Assembly: GCA_036925085.1 (NCBI GenBank)
Contig: JAUPFP010000037.1
Location: 1,570,001-1,634,000, forward strand
Source of the DNA: Brachycybe producta
Taxonomy: Eukaryota > Arthropoda > Diplopoda > Playtdesmida > Andrognathidae
Length of the DNA stretch: 64,000 nucleotides
Reading direction: 5' to 3'
The notes beneath the pieces are model-generated. The model did not search any database and was not told where the DNA came from. It saw only the letters and a program-made list of their open reading frames with translations. Numbering within the stretch: position 1 is the stretch's first letter; each line of letters begins with the position of its first letter. The translations under genes were made by a program, and so were the position numbers. Of the stretch, positions 13,401 to 23,603 are shown in pieces.

Positions 13401-13436
13401 GGTCATTTTTAGGGCGTAAATCTGCAGCATCGCTAA
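21..13436 (+). CDS. Dscam: Dscam paralog A, complete, 38 coding exons, 14 Ig + 6 FNIII
   Basis: Single-pass cell-surface adhesion receptor of the Dscam family, which in arthropods works by homophilic binding in neurite self-avoidance and possibly in immunity. I joined 38 exons by GT/GC-AG sites and phase. They sum to 6489 nt, an exact multiple of three, giving about 2162 residues. Domain order by residue: signal 1-16, Ig1 to 121, Ig2 to 226, Ig3 to 326, Ig4 to 409, Ig5 to 509, Ig6 to 600, five Ig7-type domains to 1080, Ig8 to 1179, Ig9 to 1277, FN1-4 to 1680, Ig10 to 1770, FN5-6 to 1963, then TM exon and tail. Ig and FN domains are bounded by phase-1 introns. The start is the ATG at 21, which opens a hydrophobic leader ended by a donor at 70. 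The family call is firm; expression and isoforms cannot be seen. Two introns appear to use GC donors (3121, 7582). Confidence 0.93.
70..1644 (+). other. Gene A intron 1 (1575 bp)
   Basis: AT-rich intron between the signal-peptide exon and the Ig1 exon. It has homopolymer runs and a C-run near 623-632. A short pair of near-identical stretches (around 1381-1450 and 1501-1560, sharing tttatttgtaaata) suggests a local duplication. I see no further exon or RNA gene in it. Confidence 0.6.
2405..2731. repeat. Fold-back repeat (family FB) in gene A Ig2 intron
   Basis: The left arm (gaatattctgtctttcag... to ...cttaagggtatttt) is the reverse complement of the right arm (...gattgagctacccttctag... to ...aaagacagaataacc), with arms over 100 bp. 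It lies wholly inside intron 2198-2786. The same family recurs at many places in this window and looks like a non-autonomous long-TIR or fold-back MITE. Confidence 0.8.
4883..6499 (+). CDS. Dscam: Gene A exons 11-15: array of five Ig7-type domains
   Basis: Exons 4883-5170, 5211-5498, 5559-5843, 5881-6168 and 6209-6499 are 285-291 nt, phase 1 on both sides, and each encodes one whole Ig domain. All begin with the Dscam Ig7 hallmark (V-x-P-K-I-V-P-F, with one V-I-P-F) and share C-V-V/A-x-x-GDLPL, W-L-K-DG, a D-x-x-SILTI strand and Y-x-C. Ig7 is one of the three homophilic specificity domains in insect Dscam1, where it is chosen from many mutually exclusive exons. Here five sit in a row with introns of 40, 60, 37 and 40 bp. 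Because all phases match, the exons could be joined constitutively or skipped in any combination; the sequence alone does not decide. Confidence 0.92.
6596..9259 (+). CDS. Dscam: Gene A exons 16-27: Ig8, Ig9 and FNIII 1-4
   Basis: Exons: 6596-6715 and 6778-6954 (Ig8); 7023-7167 and 7232-7380 (Ig9); 7450-7581 and 7650-7817 (FN1); 7888-7958 and 8022-8265 (FN2); 8334-8480 and 8644-8799 (FN3); 8874-9010 and 9106-9259 (FN4). Every domain is two exons, with the same internal intron positions in B, C and D. FN2 holds the GYYVGYKEVDTEDP-like strand and FN3 the SIHVTW strand typical of Dscam. The FN1 internal intron must start at 7582 with GC (GAAG then gcaggt), because the nearby GT is out of phase. 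Confidence 0.9.
9552..11550 (+). CDS. Dscam: Gene A exons 28-33: Ig10, FNIII 5-6 and transmembrane exon
   Basis: Exons: 9552-9666 and 9749-9903 (Ig10); 9982-10080 and 10323-10508 (FN5); 10596-10889 (FN6, single exon); 11368-11550 (juxtamembrane plus TM). The TM segment is a run of I, L, V and A after FYVIIPICC and is followed by basic residues (KLRSR). The order Ig10 between FN4 and FN5 is diagnostic for Dscam. FN5 is split here as in C and D, but not in B. Confidence 0.9.
10890..11367 (+). other. Gene A intron before the TM exon with degenerate FB arm
   Basis: This 478-bp intron contains a decayed copy of the fold-back left arm around 11000-11100 (tcaatgtgttttaaaaactt, then tattttcatg and caaaataaac). 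Nothing else is recognised. Confidence 0.5.
11619..13436 (+). CDS. Dscam: Gene A exons 34-38: cytoplasmic tail
   Basis: Exons: 11619-11729, 12881-12964, 13051-13147, 13236-13335 and 13413-13436 (24 nt with stop). The tail has a conserved SFAYMQRG block, a PYAT motif shared with other arthropod Dscams, a PPPLPPPR stretch that looks like an SH3 ligand, and an ETTFIFPN block. It is about 140 residues, much shorter than the tail of insect Dscam1. Exon sizes 111, 84, ~90-100, ~100-115 and 24 recur in B, C and D, which supports this chain of small exons. Confidence 0.82.
11787..11808. repeat. (AAT)n microsatellite
   Basis: Seven or so tandem aat/ata units within the gene A tail intron 11730-12880. 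Confidence 0.8.
11958..12220. repeat. Possible interspersed repeat with short hairpin
   Basis: The segment begins with a hairpin (acccgtcataaatgacggg), is followed by CT-rich DNA and looks unlike the AT-rich flanks. It probably is the end of a transposable element; class not determined. It lies in the gene A tail intron. Confidence 0.35.
12672..12829. mobile_element. pogo/Tigger-like MITE in gene A tail intron
   Basis: The right end reads aacagttttcactg followed by TA, the inverse of the cagtgaaaac terminus seen at 44736. The interior shares aaaacggataacacgaaatatattttt with that copy. The left end is degraded. It is about 158 bp and flanked by TA. Confidence 0.6.
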
Positions 13437-13599
13437 AGGAATGAGTTAGTATCACAGGTATTCATAAGTTTTACTTTTAATGATTAAAAACAATGCATTT
13501 TACGGAAGAAAAAAAATTATCAGACATTTTTTAAATTTTTATCTGGAAGTCTTTTTATTCATATTAAGCTGATTCAGTGATTTAAAGTGTAAACGCCTC

Positions 13600-14605
13600 T
13601 CGAACTCTGGTTATTCTGTCTTTCAGGAGTAAAATTAAGAGAAATTTGAATGTGTTTTAGAAACTAAAAGGGTAGCTAAATCACTTAAGGGTATTTTTGT
13701 GTTAGAGCTGTGCAACTAAAATTTTAGTAAACTAAAATGACTAATTAGTCAAATTAGTCAACGCAAATAAGTCCTAATTAACTGCTTGTAAAATAATTCT
13801 TTTAATACTAACAGAGGAGGTATACTTAGGATCATATTCGTTAATGATGATTGCTAAGCCAATAGTAGTGTTAACCACATGAACTTTAAATAGGAAGTTT
13901 CATATAAAAGTTGATGAGTTTAGCACTAGCTCTGACTTGGCTTAAAACTAGGCTTAAAACTTAAAAGGTAGATTTAGTTCAGTCGACAAATTTTCTATTT
14001 TAGTCAACTAAAAAGTTTACTAAAAAAATTTAGTTGACTGACAACATACAACCATACCATAACAACCATAACAACCATACTTTTTCGTGGATTTTTTTTA
14101 AGTTTCAGTGGCAATTTCGGCGATAGTAGTATATTACATGAAATATTACATAAAAGTACAGTAACCTAAAATGACTAATTAGTCAAATTAGTTAAAGCAA
14201 ATAATTCGTCAGCCACTAATCATAGACCACCCCTCATAATACTCAGATGTAAAGCATAAATAAAACTAAAAGTTTTTTTAGTTTAGTTGACTAAAAAAAT
14301 TAGTTGACTAAAAGTTTTAAACAATTATTTGTTCACTAAAAACAGTAAAAAGAATTTTTTGTTGTATGGCTCTATTTCGTGTTCTTATCCTTTAAAACAA
14401 TCTGTTTATATTTGTTTGAAAATGCTCGAACTTTAAGAGAACGGTATTTTTAATTTTTGTCTATAAAAAGTTTATTTTGAAAGATATCGACATAAAAATA
14501 CTATTAAGTGAATTAGCTACCCTTGCTAGTTTCTAGCACATTTTTAATTTGTTCTTAATGTTGCTCTTCTGAAACGCAGAATAACCGACCAGACTTCGAA
14601 AACCA
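13600..14605. repeat. FB fold-back repeat split by a hAT-like insertion
   Basis: The left arm (about 13600-13702, ctctggttattctgtctttcag onward) and right arm (about 14446-14605) belong to the same FB family. They are separated by the 672-bp element at 13703-14374. It lies just downstream of the gene A stop. Confidence 0.75.
13703..14374. mobile_element. Non-autonomous hAT-like element inserted in an FB repeat
   Basis: The ends are TAGAGCTGTGCAAC and the inverse of GTTGTATGGCTCTA (11 of 14 match). They are flanked by an 8-bp direct repeat, ttttgtgt (13695-13702) and tttcgtgt (14375-14382), with one mismatch. An 8-bp target duplication and this TIR type fit hAT. The interior is made of short palindromes (actaattagt) and has no transposase. 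Confidence 0.75.
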
Positions 14606-15540
14606 GCTGTTACCAAACTTATTACGAGTTTTTAATATTATGCAAATAATGAATAAAAAGAAAAATGAACATTTATTTTCGAAGTGACAACTTTTAATTT
14701 ATTTTGCAGAATATCTTTTTATCTCCATGTCTGTAATGTTGTCTTCATGGTAAATATTCTCTTATATTATTAATATATACACACTTAAACATTTTTTTTA
14801 GATTTCTTTAAACTGCTTTATAAATGTATATCTTATTGCTTTGTATTTGTCGTGTCTCTATGAATTCTGTAAAAGAAATTGCCTCGAAAAGAAGTTTTAA
14901 ATGAAAAGACAAGATGCATCATACATATTTTTAATTGATCTCTTGCGAGAGATCAATTAATTAATAAACAGTGATTGGAGGCACAGCTGTAATCTTAATC
15001 CAATTGTAATGTGTTTTATTTGATGTTTTAGTCAAAATAAATAATTCTGAAGCTTAACTTAATGATCGTTTATTTTTCAAATGAGGAAGAAATGGCACAT
15101 TTAGGTCCAAAACTTTGACTGTACCTGACTAAATTATGGATATCCCAATCATGGATATCTTATGGACAGTAAATTTGAATGCTTTTTGCACTTTAAATTA
15201 CTTTTCAAAAAATAACTATGCACAAAACTGACAAAGTAAATGGAAACCTGACCACACCGTGTTAAACGGCTATACCAGCTATTGCATCATACTGATTTTA
15301 CAAAAAAACCTCAAAAACAAGACCATTATTAACTAAGACCCATTATGGCAATTAATGGGACTTACTACTACAGGGCATTACTTATCTCGATGGAAGTGTC
15401 GATATATTGCATTACATTTACAGTTACAATTAGTACTCTGCTAGCAGCCAGATAGGCCTATGGCAGAGGGACATAAAAGTCCACATGCAGCATTAAGCAT
15501 TGTCATGCACATATATAAAAACAAAATGAATATACAAATG
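14606..15540. other. Intergenic stretch, nothing recognised except a hairpin
   Basis: AT-rich DNA downstream of gene A. Apart from the perfect palindrome at 14932-14961 I see no gene or repeat that I can name. Confidence 0.5.
14932..14961. repeat. Perfect 13-bp stem hairpin with tgcg loop
   Basis: Left arm ttaattgatctct at 14932-14944, loop tgcg, right arm agagatcaattaa at 14949-14961. It could be a small MITE remnant or an RNA 3'-end structure; function unknown. Confidence 0.7.
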
Positions 15541-16025
15541 TCAATCCCACAAAACAAAATTATCCCCATTCACCACTGCCTCAGGAAGAGAGTTCCATTG
15601 TCTTATAACTCTAGGAAAAAAAGACCAATAATATGAATCTGTCCTAGCAAAAATCTTCCTAATTTTCTTAGAGTTGTCAACCCTTCCCATATATAGTGCT
15701 TTATGAATATCACTGGAATGCAGTTTAGGTTTTTCCAAACAATTTCAAACTTAACTCAGCCATGTGATGTGCCAACTATGCCATTGTAGCACTGACAGTA
15801 TATCAGTGACACTATCTGTAAATTTGTGCCTGCCACAAAAAAACCTAGCTGCCTTACGCTGATCCATTTCAACTGAGTGAGTGAGTGTGACAGAGTGAGG
15901 ATTCCATACACTGCAGCAATACTCAAGATGAGGCCGAACCAAGTCTAGAGCTAATATTTCACAGTCTTGGATACCATCAACCTCTTTGTAAATTAGAGTA
16001 TCATCAGCAAATAGTCTACAGTTGC
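15541..16025 (-). pseudogene. LINE (CR1/Jockey-like) reverse transcriptase fragment
   Basis: Read on the minus strand, 16011-16000 encodes the reverse transcriptase FADD catalytic motif. About 25 residues later comes VRPHLEYC-x-VWNPH, then E-x-x-QRKAARF and, after a frame break near 15750, WNSLPEAVV. These are the palm and C-terminal thumb signatures of CR1/Jockey-clade LINEs. In an intact element FADD and the VRP-LEY motif lie much further apart, so an internal deletion is likely. It is a dead fragment between gene A and the defensin-like genes. Confidence 0.75.
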
Positions 16026-16140
16026 TGCCAACTTATCGCACTCTTAATTGTTCTGTCTTTCTGGAGCAAAATGAAGAGATATTTGAATGTGTTTTAGAAA
16101 CTAGAATAGTAACTCAATCACTCAAGAGCATTATAATATA

Positions 16141-16269
16141 GAAGTGTCGATATACAGTATGTCCTCTTACTCAGGCTCCACACCTAATGCATATGGGATC
16201 TCACATCACTAGACAATTGCAAATAAAGGGTATGTGGAGCCTGTGTAGGAGGATATATATCGACACTTT
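16141..16269. repeat. Palindromic hairpin MITE (copy 1)
   Basis: The ends gaagtgtcgatata and tatatcgacacttt, with inner arms caggctccaca and tgtggagcctg, are inverse repeats. It sits in an FB left arm; the duplicate is at 20864-20992. The unit-3 copy of the same FB arm (28106 onward) lacks it, so it inserted after the FB element. Confidence 0.7.
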
Positions 16270-16289
16270 ATCGGAATAAGTAGTGACGT

Positions 16290-17700
16290 ATAATAAGTTT
16301 TATTTACAGAGAACTTTGTTCCAATTGTTTTCAGATTGGTCATCATATTTGTCATCATATTGGTTAATACTTTTAAAAATAAAAAATTTATAATTGTTAC
16401 TTTTTAAAAAAACAAATGGTAGTTTCACGCATTTTGCATTCAATTATGAAATGCAATACAAATGGAAAAGCTTAAAAAATGTAGAACAATTGAATGCCAT
16501 TCTCTGAAATAATGAAAAATTAACAAAAGAGAAATAAAATAGAGAAATCAAATAAGGGCGACGTGAAGAACTTTCAACAAGTTGAAAACAAAGTAATTGG
16601 AACTAGTGTTTCTATGTGTTCCTAGTGTTTCCATGATTATTGGACATTTTTTTCAGACTTAATTTTCAGCAAGTGGAAACAGGGAATTATGGTAGAAAAT
16701 AACAAAACTAATTAAAACTATGTAATTCTGTGGACAAAATGAGTAACGAAAAAGTAAATATTTTGGCACACAAACCACTTTTGTTGGTCGATTTCGGCTG
16801 CAAAATAAAGTTGCAGGTCGTTGGGCTGTGGTTGCAACGTGGTTCTAATGTGGCTGCCTGCAATGTATTTGTTATGGAAGGATTCGAAGTGGTCGCTTTT
16901 CTCGACAACCCGACTTTATTTTGCAGTCGACATCGACAACCAAAAATGGTCTGTGTGTTCCAACTCTAAAGCTACGATCACGAGTGAAAGTGGTCTAAAG
17001 TAGAAAAATGGACGCATTTATTCCTAACGAAAACTGGGCATTTATGGATTTGTATGGGACATTTTTTTATTTCACACCAAGTTTCTCACCACCACCACCT
17101 TCACACTTACTACAAAAATTTACGCGACACGTTTCCTAAGCGTAAAGTGCACGTACTCTTGTATTACCAACGACATAGTTTCTGCAACTTCACTAAACCA
17201 GGAAATGAATTTTGGCACAAAACTATGTTTTTTATGCTGCAAACGTCATACTAAAAATTCCCACTTGTAGCACGTGGGGCCGAAAATTTTCAAATTTTGC
17301 TTGAAAACACGCAAAAAACTCCTCCAAGGACATTTTAGAAAAAAAAATCAAGTGGCAGATGGACAATAGTCCAACTTTAGCATGCGAAATGCATTGTCAA
17401 AACGAAAACATACATGTATAAATCCTATAAAGTGCCACATAAACACTTAAGCTACAGGGTGCGTTTTTGGTTTATAACTTAATAAGTAATTGCATTTAAA
17501 AATCATTATTTTTTTTCATTTTTTAACCAATTTTAATGAAAAAAACTATACTGTGTATGTAAATGTGAGAAAAGTGCGCCAGTTACTTGTTTAACTTTAT
17601 TTTCTGCGAGAGAAAAACTAAGACAAAATAATATTACTTTTTTTTTCTATACATACCTTCCTTGGTATAATGTAAAATTAAAGTTTATAAAAATAAAAAC
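16290..17700. other. Duplicated stretch without recognised gene
   Basis: It matches about 21010-22440 closely. An open frame of 60-80 codons occurs in both copies (16730-16969 and 21509-21697), but the differences between copies mostly change residues, so coding is unlikely. No known feature. Confidence 0.5.
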
Positions 17701-17702
17701 TT

Positions 17703-17880
17703 GAAAGTTAGTTAAACACTAGAAGAATAGTTCAATCAATTCAGGGCATTTTCAAGTTGATATTTTTTAAAATATGTTTTATGTGGGGGTTTTCTATGGA
17801 GTTACCCTTCTAGTTTCTAAAAACGCTTTCAATTTCTTCTTTAGTATTGCTCCCGGAAGACAGAATAATTTTGAAAATCA
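17703..17880. repeat. FB fold-back repeat, short derivative
   Basis: Arms aactagaa.. and ttctagtttctaaaa face each other with little between them. The unit-2 duplicate is at about 22450-22625. Confidence 0.65.
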
Positions 17881-18203
17881 GCTCTTCATAAACCATATTA
17901 AGATTTAATTTATATTGCTTTGTATTGTTTCTTGGGTGTATTTATTATACATTTATGTTTCTTTTCACTTTTGATTCAACTTATAATTTTTTTCCCCTAA
18001 GATGGCGACTAACACACATATGTGTTAATATGTGTTATGTATGATGACTTTTAGCATATTGTGTGATCTATCATTGTGTGAAAATTCACTAACTTTATAA
18101 GATTATGCTGGTTACATTATAACGTGTTGTGCTAAACCACCAATAACAAGGTAACAAAAGTGTGACATTAGAGACTTTATTGAACACCTGACACCGACTT
18201 TGG

Positions 18204-18213
18204 GTATATATAC
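18204..18213 (+). promoter_or_regulatory. TATA box of defensin-like gene 1
   Basis: gtatatatac lies upstream of a transcribed-looking leader. The leader ends in a donor at 18280 (cataaag then gtacga), and its intron ends at 18412. The same box, leader and donor recur in copy 2 (23767-23776). Confidence 0.7.
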
Positions 18214-18445
18214 TCAGGTTCATTTTACATTGGAAACAGAATTCATCTTGAGACTTGAAGCATCAGGACACACATAAAGGTACGAACTTTAAAATTTATT
18301 TCTAATTGGTTTCTTTCTATCAAGAAATTTCTAATTTAAACGTTAAAAAAATGTTAACCTTTTTTCTTTTTTCGTTTTCAAAATAATTAAAAATCATTTT
18401 TAATTTTGTCAGTTTAGAAAACTTTGAAACTTTTTCCTTGAAAAA

Positions 18446-19530
18446 ATGTTTGGACCTAAAATGTTGGTTGTGTTTCTTGTGTTTGGAGCTTTGCTTGTAC
18501 TGGTATATGCACCCGGTAACTTCCAGGGTAAGTCCAAAACATTTGTAAACATTTGTCGAAATCGTTTAGATTTCGACAATATAAAGTCCGGCTTTGCTCA
18601 AGAGTCAATACGTTTAATCATATTCTACAATGCATGCTAAAATTGGTTTATTTATTAACTGATTTTCGAAATCTGATTTTTCTGTCTTTCAGAAGCAAAA
18701 TTAAAAGAAACTAGAAAGTGTTTTAGAAACTAGAAAGATAGCTCAATCAATTAAGAGTATTTTTATGCTCATATCTTTCAAAATAAACTTAAAGTTGAGT
18801 TATTTTCAAACAGACATAAAAAGTTTATTTCAAAGGCTATAAAGATGACATATTATGCGCAAAGTGATTCAGATACCCTTCTAGTTTCGAAAACACTTTC
18901 TAGTTTCTCTTAATATTGTTTCTGAAAAACAGAATAATAAGAGTTTAAGAACCGTTTACACTTTAAAACCACCTTAATTTCACTTACAAAAAGTATTTTT
19001 AAAAAATTAATTGTCAATCAGGTTGTTTTTTAAATATAATTTTCATTAATGGATCAAACCCATTTAAACAGTTATTCAATTGAAATTTAAGCATTATTAC
19101 CTATTAAACTTTTGACATAAAATTTTGCAACTTTGCTGCATTAACTTTTGACAAAGCCGTAACTATGTACGTAGCTAACGTAGGTGCAAGGCGAGCGAGG
19201 CACCTGCCTATAGGGCGCAAAGCTCAAAGCGCAAAAAAAGGCGTAAAATGACTAGAATGTTTAATATTAAAGAGGCGACAGTTTTATAATTACTAGCTCG
19301 AGCGCAAAAAAACTAGCTAGTTACGGTTCTGAGTTTTGAACAATTTTTGCATTTACAATTTATAATTTTTTATTATTATTTTAGGTAAGAATTGTCCAAA
19401 ATCCCACCTAAAGGAAGCAAATGAGGCTTGTAATAGGAACTGCATTCGTATGGGTTATGAAAGCGGTCAGTGTGTTAATGATGGGTATGGTCATGTTTGC
19501 AAGTGTTACAGAAAACAAAGGCGTTCTTGA
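18446..19530 (+). CDS. Small secreted CS-alpha-beta (defensin-like) peptide 1
   Basis: Two coding exons. Exon 18446-18515 (or to 18527) encodes a hydrophobic signal peptide rich in L, V and F; exon 19385-19530 encodes the mature peptide, ending at TGA. A noncoding leader exon precedes it. The mature part has six cysteines spaced C-x11-C-x3-C-x9-C-x8-C-x1-C. The CxxxC and CxC pairs are the CS-alpha-beta signature of arthropod defensins and of the toxins built on that fold. Antimicrobial defensin is the likelier role, but a toxin-like role is not excluded. The first possible donor (gtaact at 18516) is poor while gtaagt follows 12 nt later, and both keep frame. It yields 71 or 75 residues. An FB repeat sits in the coding intron. 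Confidence 0.78.
18660..18970. repeat. FB fold-back repeat in defensin-like gene 1 intron
   Basis: Left arm from tttttctgtctttcagaagcaaaatt, right arm ending near aacagaataataagag; the inner part is about 100 bp. The same insertion is present in copy 2 at 24668-24975, so it predates the duplication. Confidence 0.75.
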
Positions 19531-19821
19531 TCCATTTTGTAAAAGACGTTTTAGTAAAAAATTAGAAGACTATGGCGATAACGTTGTACCTAAAAAAAAA
19601 AACAATCTGCACCGGCACTAGTTAGCAAAATTTATATTACATAGTCATTATTGTAACAACAGTAAGGTTAATCATGGCCATCACAAGGGTTTGAGGGGGC
19701 TGACAGGGCTCTAGCCTGGGGGCCCTGAGATGAGGTGGAGCCAGCGTGGCGGGTCGACCAGCTAAGTGAGATGAACAGAAGACAAAACGCGACTTTATAA
19801 AATACTAACTTTTGTTTTGTC

Positions 19822-20214
19822 TAGAGGTGGGACGAATCCTAAATTTTCTCGAATCCGAATCCTAAAAGGTTCTCGAATCCCTCGAACCTCACGAATCCTT
19901 CATATAATAAGAATGCTATATTATTCATTAAGAAGATACAAGTAAATGAAATAATATTAAATATTAAATTATTAATAATAAAAAAACAGTGTGGCAATCT
20001 GGGTCGCCGCCGAAATTGCAACAATCGCCGTTTCTTTTTGTTAGTGAACGCTTCTATTTGACGTCAATAGAATTAAAGCTAATTTTACCAAAGTTTTTAA
20101 CAGTGTTTTTAGCTTAGGATTCGAAAGACGAAAAAAGCGCGAAGATTCAAGTTTTCGAATCTCGAATATTTGTCAAGATTCGCGGGATTCGAGGATTCGA
20201 AAGACCCATTTCTA
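19822..20214. mobile_element. hAT-like MITE found only in duplication unit 1
   Basis: It begins tagaggtgggac and ends cccatttcta, and is flanked by a perfect 8-bp direct repeat gttttgtc (19814-19821 and 20215-20222). The empty site is visible in unit 2 near 27375 (tttttgtccaacc). 393 bp, with multiple internal gaatcc/ggattc repeats and no transposase. Confidence 0.85.
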
Positions 20215-20863
20215 GTTTTGTCCAACCAACTAAAATTAATTATTTTATTAGGCACGTTTTTTACATTATTCTCGCAGCATATCGACTTTTTGTTTTGTCT
20301 TTGGTGATTTATCGACATTCAACACTCTTATTTATGTCCATTGATGGATAACACGTGCCTATTTTTGATAAATTTATAAAGAAATTAAATCGCTTTTTCA
20401 TTTAAAGCTCAAATTTGCAAACACAATGGGCGGGTGCCGGCCCTTAACCTTAGTGAGTAGGTACTGGGCCCCGCTAAAAATCCTGGCCTTGGGGCCTGCT
20501 TCAGGATGTGGGGGCCATGAGGTTAATAGTTGACTATGAGTATATAATTTCGTTCACCTTTTTTTTTTTAATCCACATCACTTTCAAAGTAATTTTTACT
20601 TTTAAAAATGCAAATTATTTGATGTTTACTTCTAATTTCTGTAATCTGAATTGAATAAAAACGTTGCGACACTTAAGTTCACAAATGTGTCAATGAAATA
20701 TGTTCATTTCTTGAAATTTCTTTGAAGCTTATTAAGATGGTTTATAAACAGATGATTATCGAACTCTTAATTGTTCTGTCCTTCAGGAGCAAAATGAAGA
20801 GATATTTGAATGTGTTTTAGAAACTAGAATAGTAACTCAATCACTCAAGAGCATTATAATATA

Positions 20864-20992
20864 GAAGTGTCGATATACAGTATGTCCTCTTACTCAGGCA
20901 CAACACCTAATGCATATGGGATCTCACATCACTAGACAATTGCAAATAAAGGGTATGTGGAGCCTGTGTAGGAGGATATAAATCAACACTTC
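20864..20992. repeat. Palindromic hairpin MITE (copy 2)
   Basis: Duplicate of the hairpin element at 16141-16269, in the same FB left arm. Confidence 0.7.
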
Positions 20993-22697
20993 TATCGGAT
21001 AAGTAGTGACGTGTAATAAGCTTCATTTACAGAGAACTTTGTTCCAATTGTTTTCCGATAAGCCTTCAACATATTGGTTAATTAAAAATTAAATTTAAAT
21101 TAAAATTTATAATTGTTAATTTTCTTAAAAATAATTGTAGTTTCACGCATCTTGCGTTCAATTATGAAATGCAATATAAATGGAAAAGCTTAAAGAATGT
21201 GGAAAAATTGAATGTCATTCTCTGAAACAATGAAAAATTAACATAAAAGTTAAAACAGAAATTGACTAAAACCAAATAGAAATCAAGGAATGTCGACCTG
21301 AAGAACTTCCAACAAGTTGAAAAAAAATAAAGTAGTCGGAATTAGTTAACTTTGGTCCTAGTGTTTCCGTGATTATTGGACATTTTTTATCAGACTTAAT
21401 TTTCCCTTTCATTTTCAGCAAGTGGAAACAGGGAATTACAGTAGAAAATAACAAAACTAAGTAAAACTATGTAATGTAAAAGTAAATATCTTCGCACACA
21501 AACCACTTTTGTTGGTCGATTTCGGCTGCAAAATGAAGTTGCAGGTCGTTGGGCTAGGGTTGCAACGTGGTTACATTGTGGCTGCCTGCAATGTATTTGT
21601 TATGGAAGGATTCGAAGTGGTCGATTTTCTCGACAACCTGACTTTATTTTGCAGTCGACATCGACAACCAAAAATGGTCTGTGTGTTCCAACTCTAAAGC
21701 TACGATCACGAGTGAAAGTGGTCTAAAATAGAAAAATGGACGCATTTATTGCTAACGAAAACTGGGCATTTATGGATTTGTATGGGACATATTTTTATTT
21801 CACACCAGGTTTCTCACACCACCACCTTCACACTTACTATAAAAATCTACACGACACGTACGTTTCCTAAGCTTAAAGTACACGTACGCTCGTTTTTCCA
21901 AACACATGATTTCTGCAACGTCACTAAACCAGGATATTAGTTTTGGCACAAAACTCTGTTTTTTATGTTAACTAAAAGTTACCACTTGTAGCACGTGGGT
22001 GTTAGCCGCCATCTAGGAAAACTTGCAAATTTTGCTTGAAAACACGCAAAAACTCCTCCAAGGACATTTTAGAAAAAAAAATCAAGTAGCAGAGGGAGAA
22101 TAGTCCAACTGTAGCATGTGAAATGCATTGTCAAAACGAAAACATACATGTATAAATCCAATAAAGTGTCACATAAACACTTAAGCTACAGGATGCGTTT
22201 TTGGTTAATTAAGTTAATAAATAATTGCATTTTAAAATTCTTGCATCACTTTTTGTTTCATTTTTAACCAATTTTAATGAAATAAACTATACTGTGTATG
22301 TAAATGTGACAATAGTGCGCCAGTTACTTGTTTAACTTTATTTTTTACAAAAAAGAAAACTCTGACTAAATAATATTACGTTTTTTCCTGTGGTTGTCAT
22401 TACATACCTTCCTTGGTGTAATGTAAAATTAAGTTTTTTAAAAAGAAAAACTTGAAAGTTAGTTTAAAAACTAGAAAAATAGCTCAGTCACTTAAGGGTA
22501 TTTTCAAGTTGATATCTTTTAATCTTTTTAATTTATCTTTTTTCTATGGAGTTACCCTTCTAGTTTCTAAAACGCTTTCAATTTCTTCTTTAGTATTGCT
22601 CCTGAAAGAAAGAATAATTAATTTGCTTTGTATTGTTTCTTGGGTGTATTTATTACACATTTAAGTTTCTTTTCACTTTTGAATCAACTAATAATTT

Positions 22698-23603
22698 AAG
22701 AGGCTAGATACATCGTTTAGTTCAAAATTTCTCCGAATGTAGGCGCTGCGATCGTTGTTGATTGAAAAACGGTTTTTTAACGTTTTTTCTCCTGGTTCGA
22801 AATCACATAATAATTAATAGAAAAATAATTTCGCGTGCTAACCTTATAAAAAGAAAACATTGTGAAGCAAGTAGATTATTGCGCGTAATAATTATTTTGT
22901 TATTGTTCTGAGTAGTTTTTAAGGGGAGTTCTTCAAATGTTTGGGTGACGGTTTTTTGCTCCTATGGGACTTAACATGGAGTTAAAAAAACGTAAGATTT
23001 TAAATGTTATTTAAAAATAGAAAGCCCTTTTAAAATTTAGAAAATGGAATAATCCTGAAGGCAATAAACACATGTAAGTACGTGCTAATTTTTCTGATTG
23101 CTCTAAATCATTTTTAATCAGAGTTCTCTTAACTTTTGTTGGACGGTGTTTTAGTCCTATGGGACTTAACATGGAGTTTAAAAACGTACGATTTTAAACG
23201 TTATTAAAAAAATAGAAGGATCTTTTCAAAATTTATAAAAAGGAAACATCGTGAAGCTAATACATGAATGTATGTGCTAATTATTTTGTTATTGTTCTAA
23301 ATCAGTTTTAACGAGAGTTTTTCAAATGTTTGTGGAACGGTTTTTGATCCTATGGGATTTAACATGGGGTTGAAAAAACGAACGACTTTGAACCTTGTTT
23401 AAAAATAGAAGGACCTTTTCAAAAATTATATAAATCGAACACGAAAAGAACAATACTTTTTATTGCATTTTGCACTTTACTGTATTTGCATTGAGCGATT
23501 GTGAGGCGATTTCTTGCAAGTTTAGTAACACCATATAAGAACACTCATTTGTCTCGTTGTCGTCTGCTCAAAACAACAAGATGGACGTGGATCTAGGCTC
23601 TTA
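22698..23603. mobile_element. Harbinger-like non-autonomous element, long copy
   Basis: The left end is agaggctagatacatcg and the right end ggatctaggctct, nearly inverse. The interior holds several degenerate repeats of a roughly 200-bp block (ttaacatggagtt, cctatgggactt, aaaaacg) and no transposase. It is absent at the matching place in unit 1. The target duplication is imperfect (tta/taa). Confidence 0.55.

Larger units (their letters stand above)
16044..20756. repeat. Segmental duplication unit 1 (carries defensin-like copy 1)
   Basis: This stretch and 20757-28105 share order and sequence: an FB left arm, a hairpin MITE, a roughly 1.4-kb stretch without recognised genes, the TATA/5'UTR and coding exons of a small cysteine-rich gene, then a downstream stretch beginning agttagcaaaatttatatta. 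A third partial start of the unit lies at 28106. The two copies differ mainly by later transposon insertions. Confidence 0.8.

Noticed and set aside
16730..16969. Open frame of 79 codons kept in the duplicate at 21509-21697
   Set aside because: The two copies differ mainly by residue-changing substitutions, there is no signal peptide or family motif, and no splice partner was found. It reads as noncoding DNA in a recent duplication.
18446..19530. Calling the small cysteine-rich genes venom toxins
   Set aside because: The CS-alpha-beta cysteine spacing fits both defensins and toxins. Without expression data the neutral defensin-like label is all the sequence supports.
19421..19621. Alternative ATG-start frame over the mature exon of defensin-like gene 1
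   Set aside because: It is a different frame from the cysteine-rich reading and lacks conservation in copy 2.
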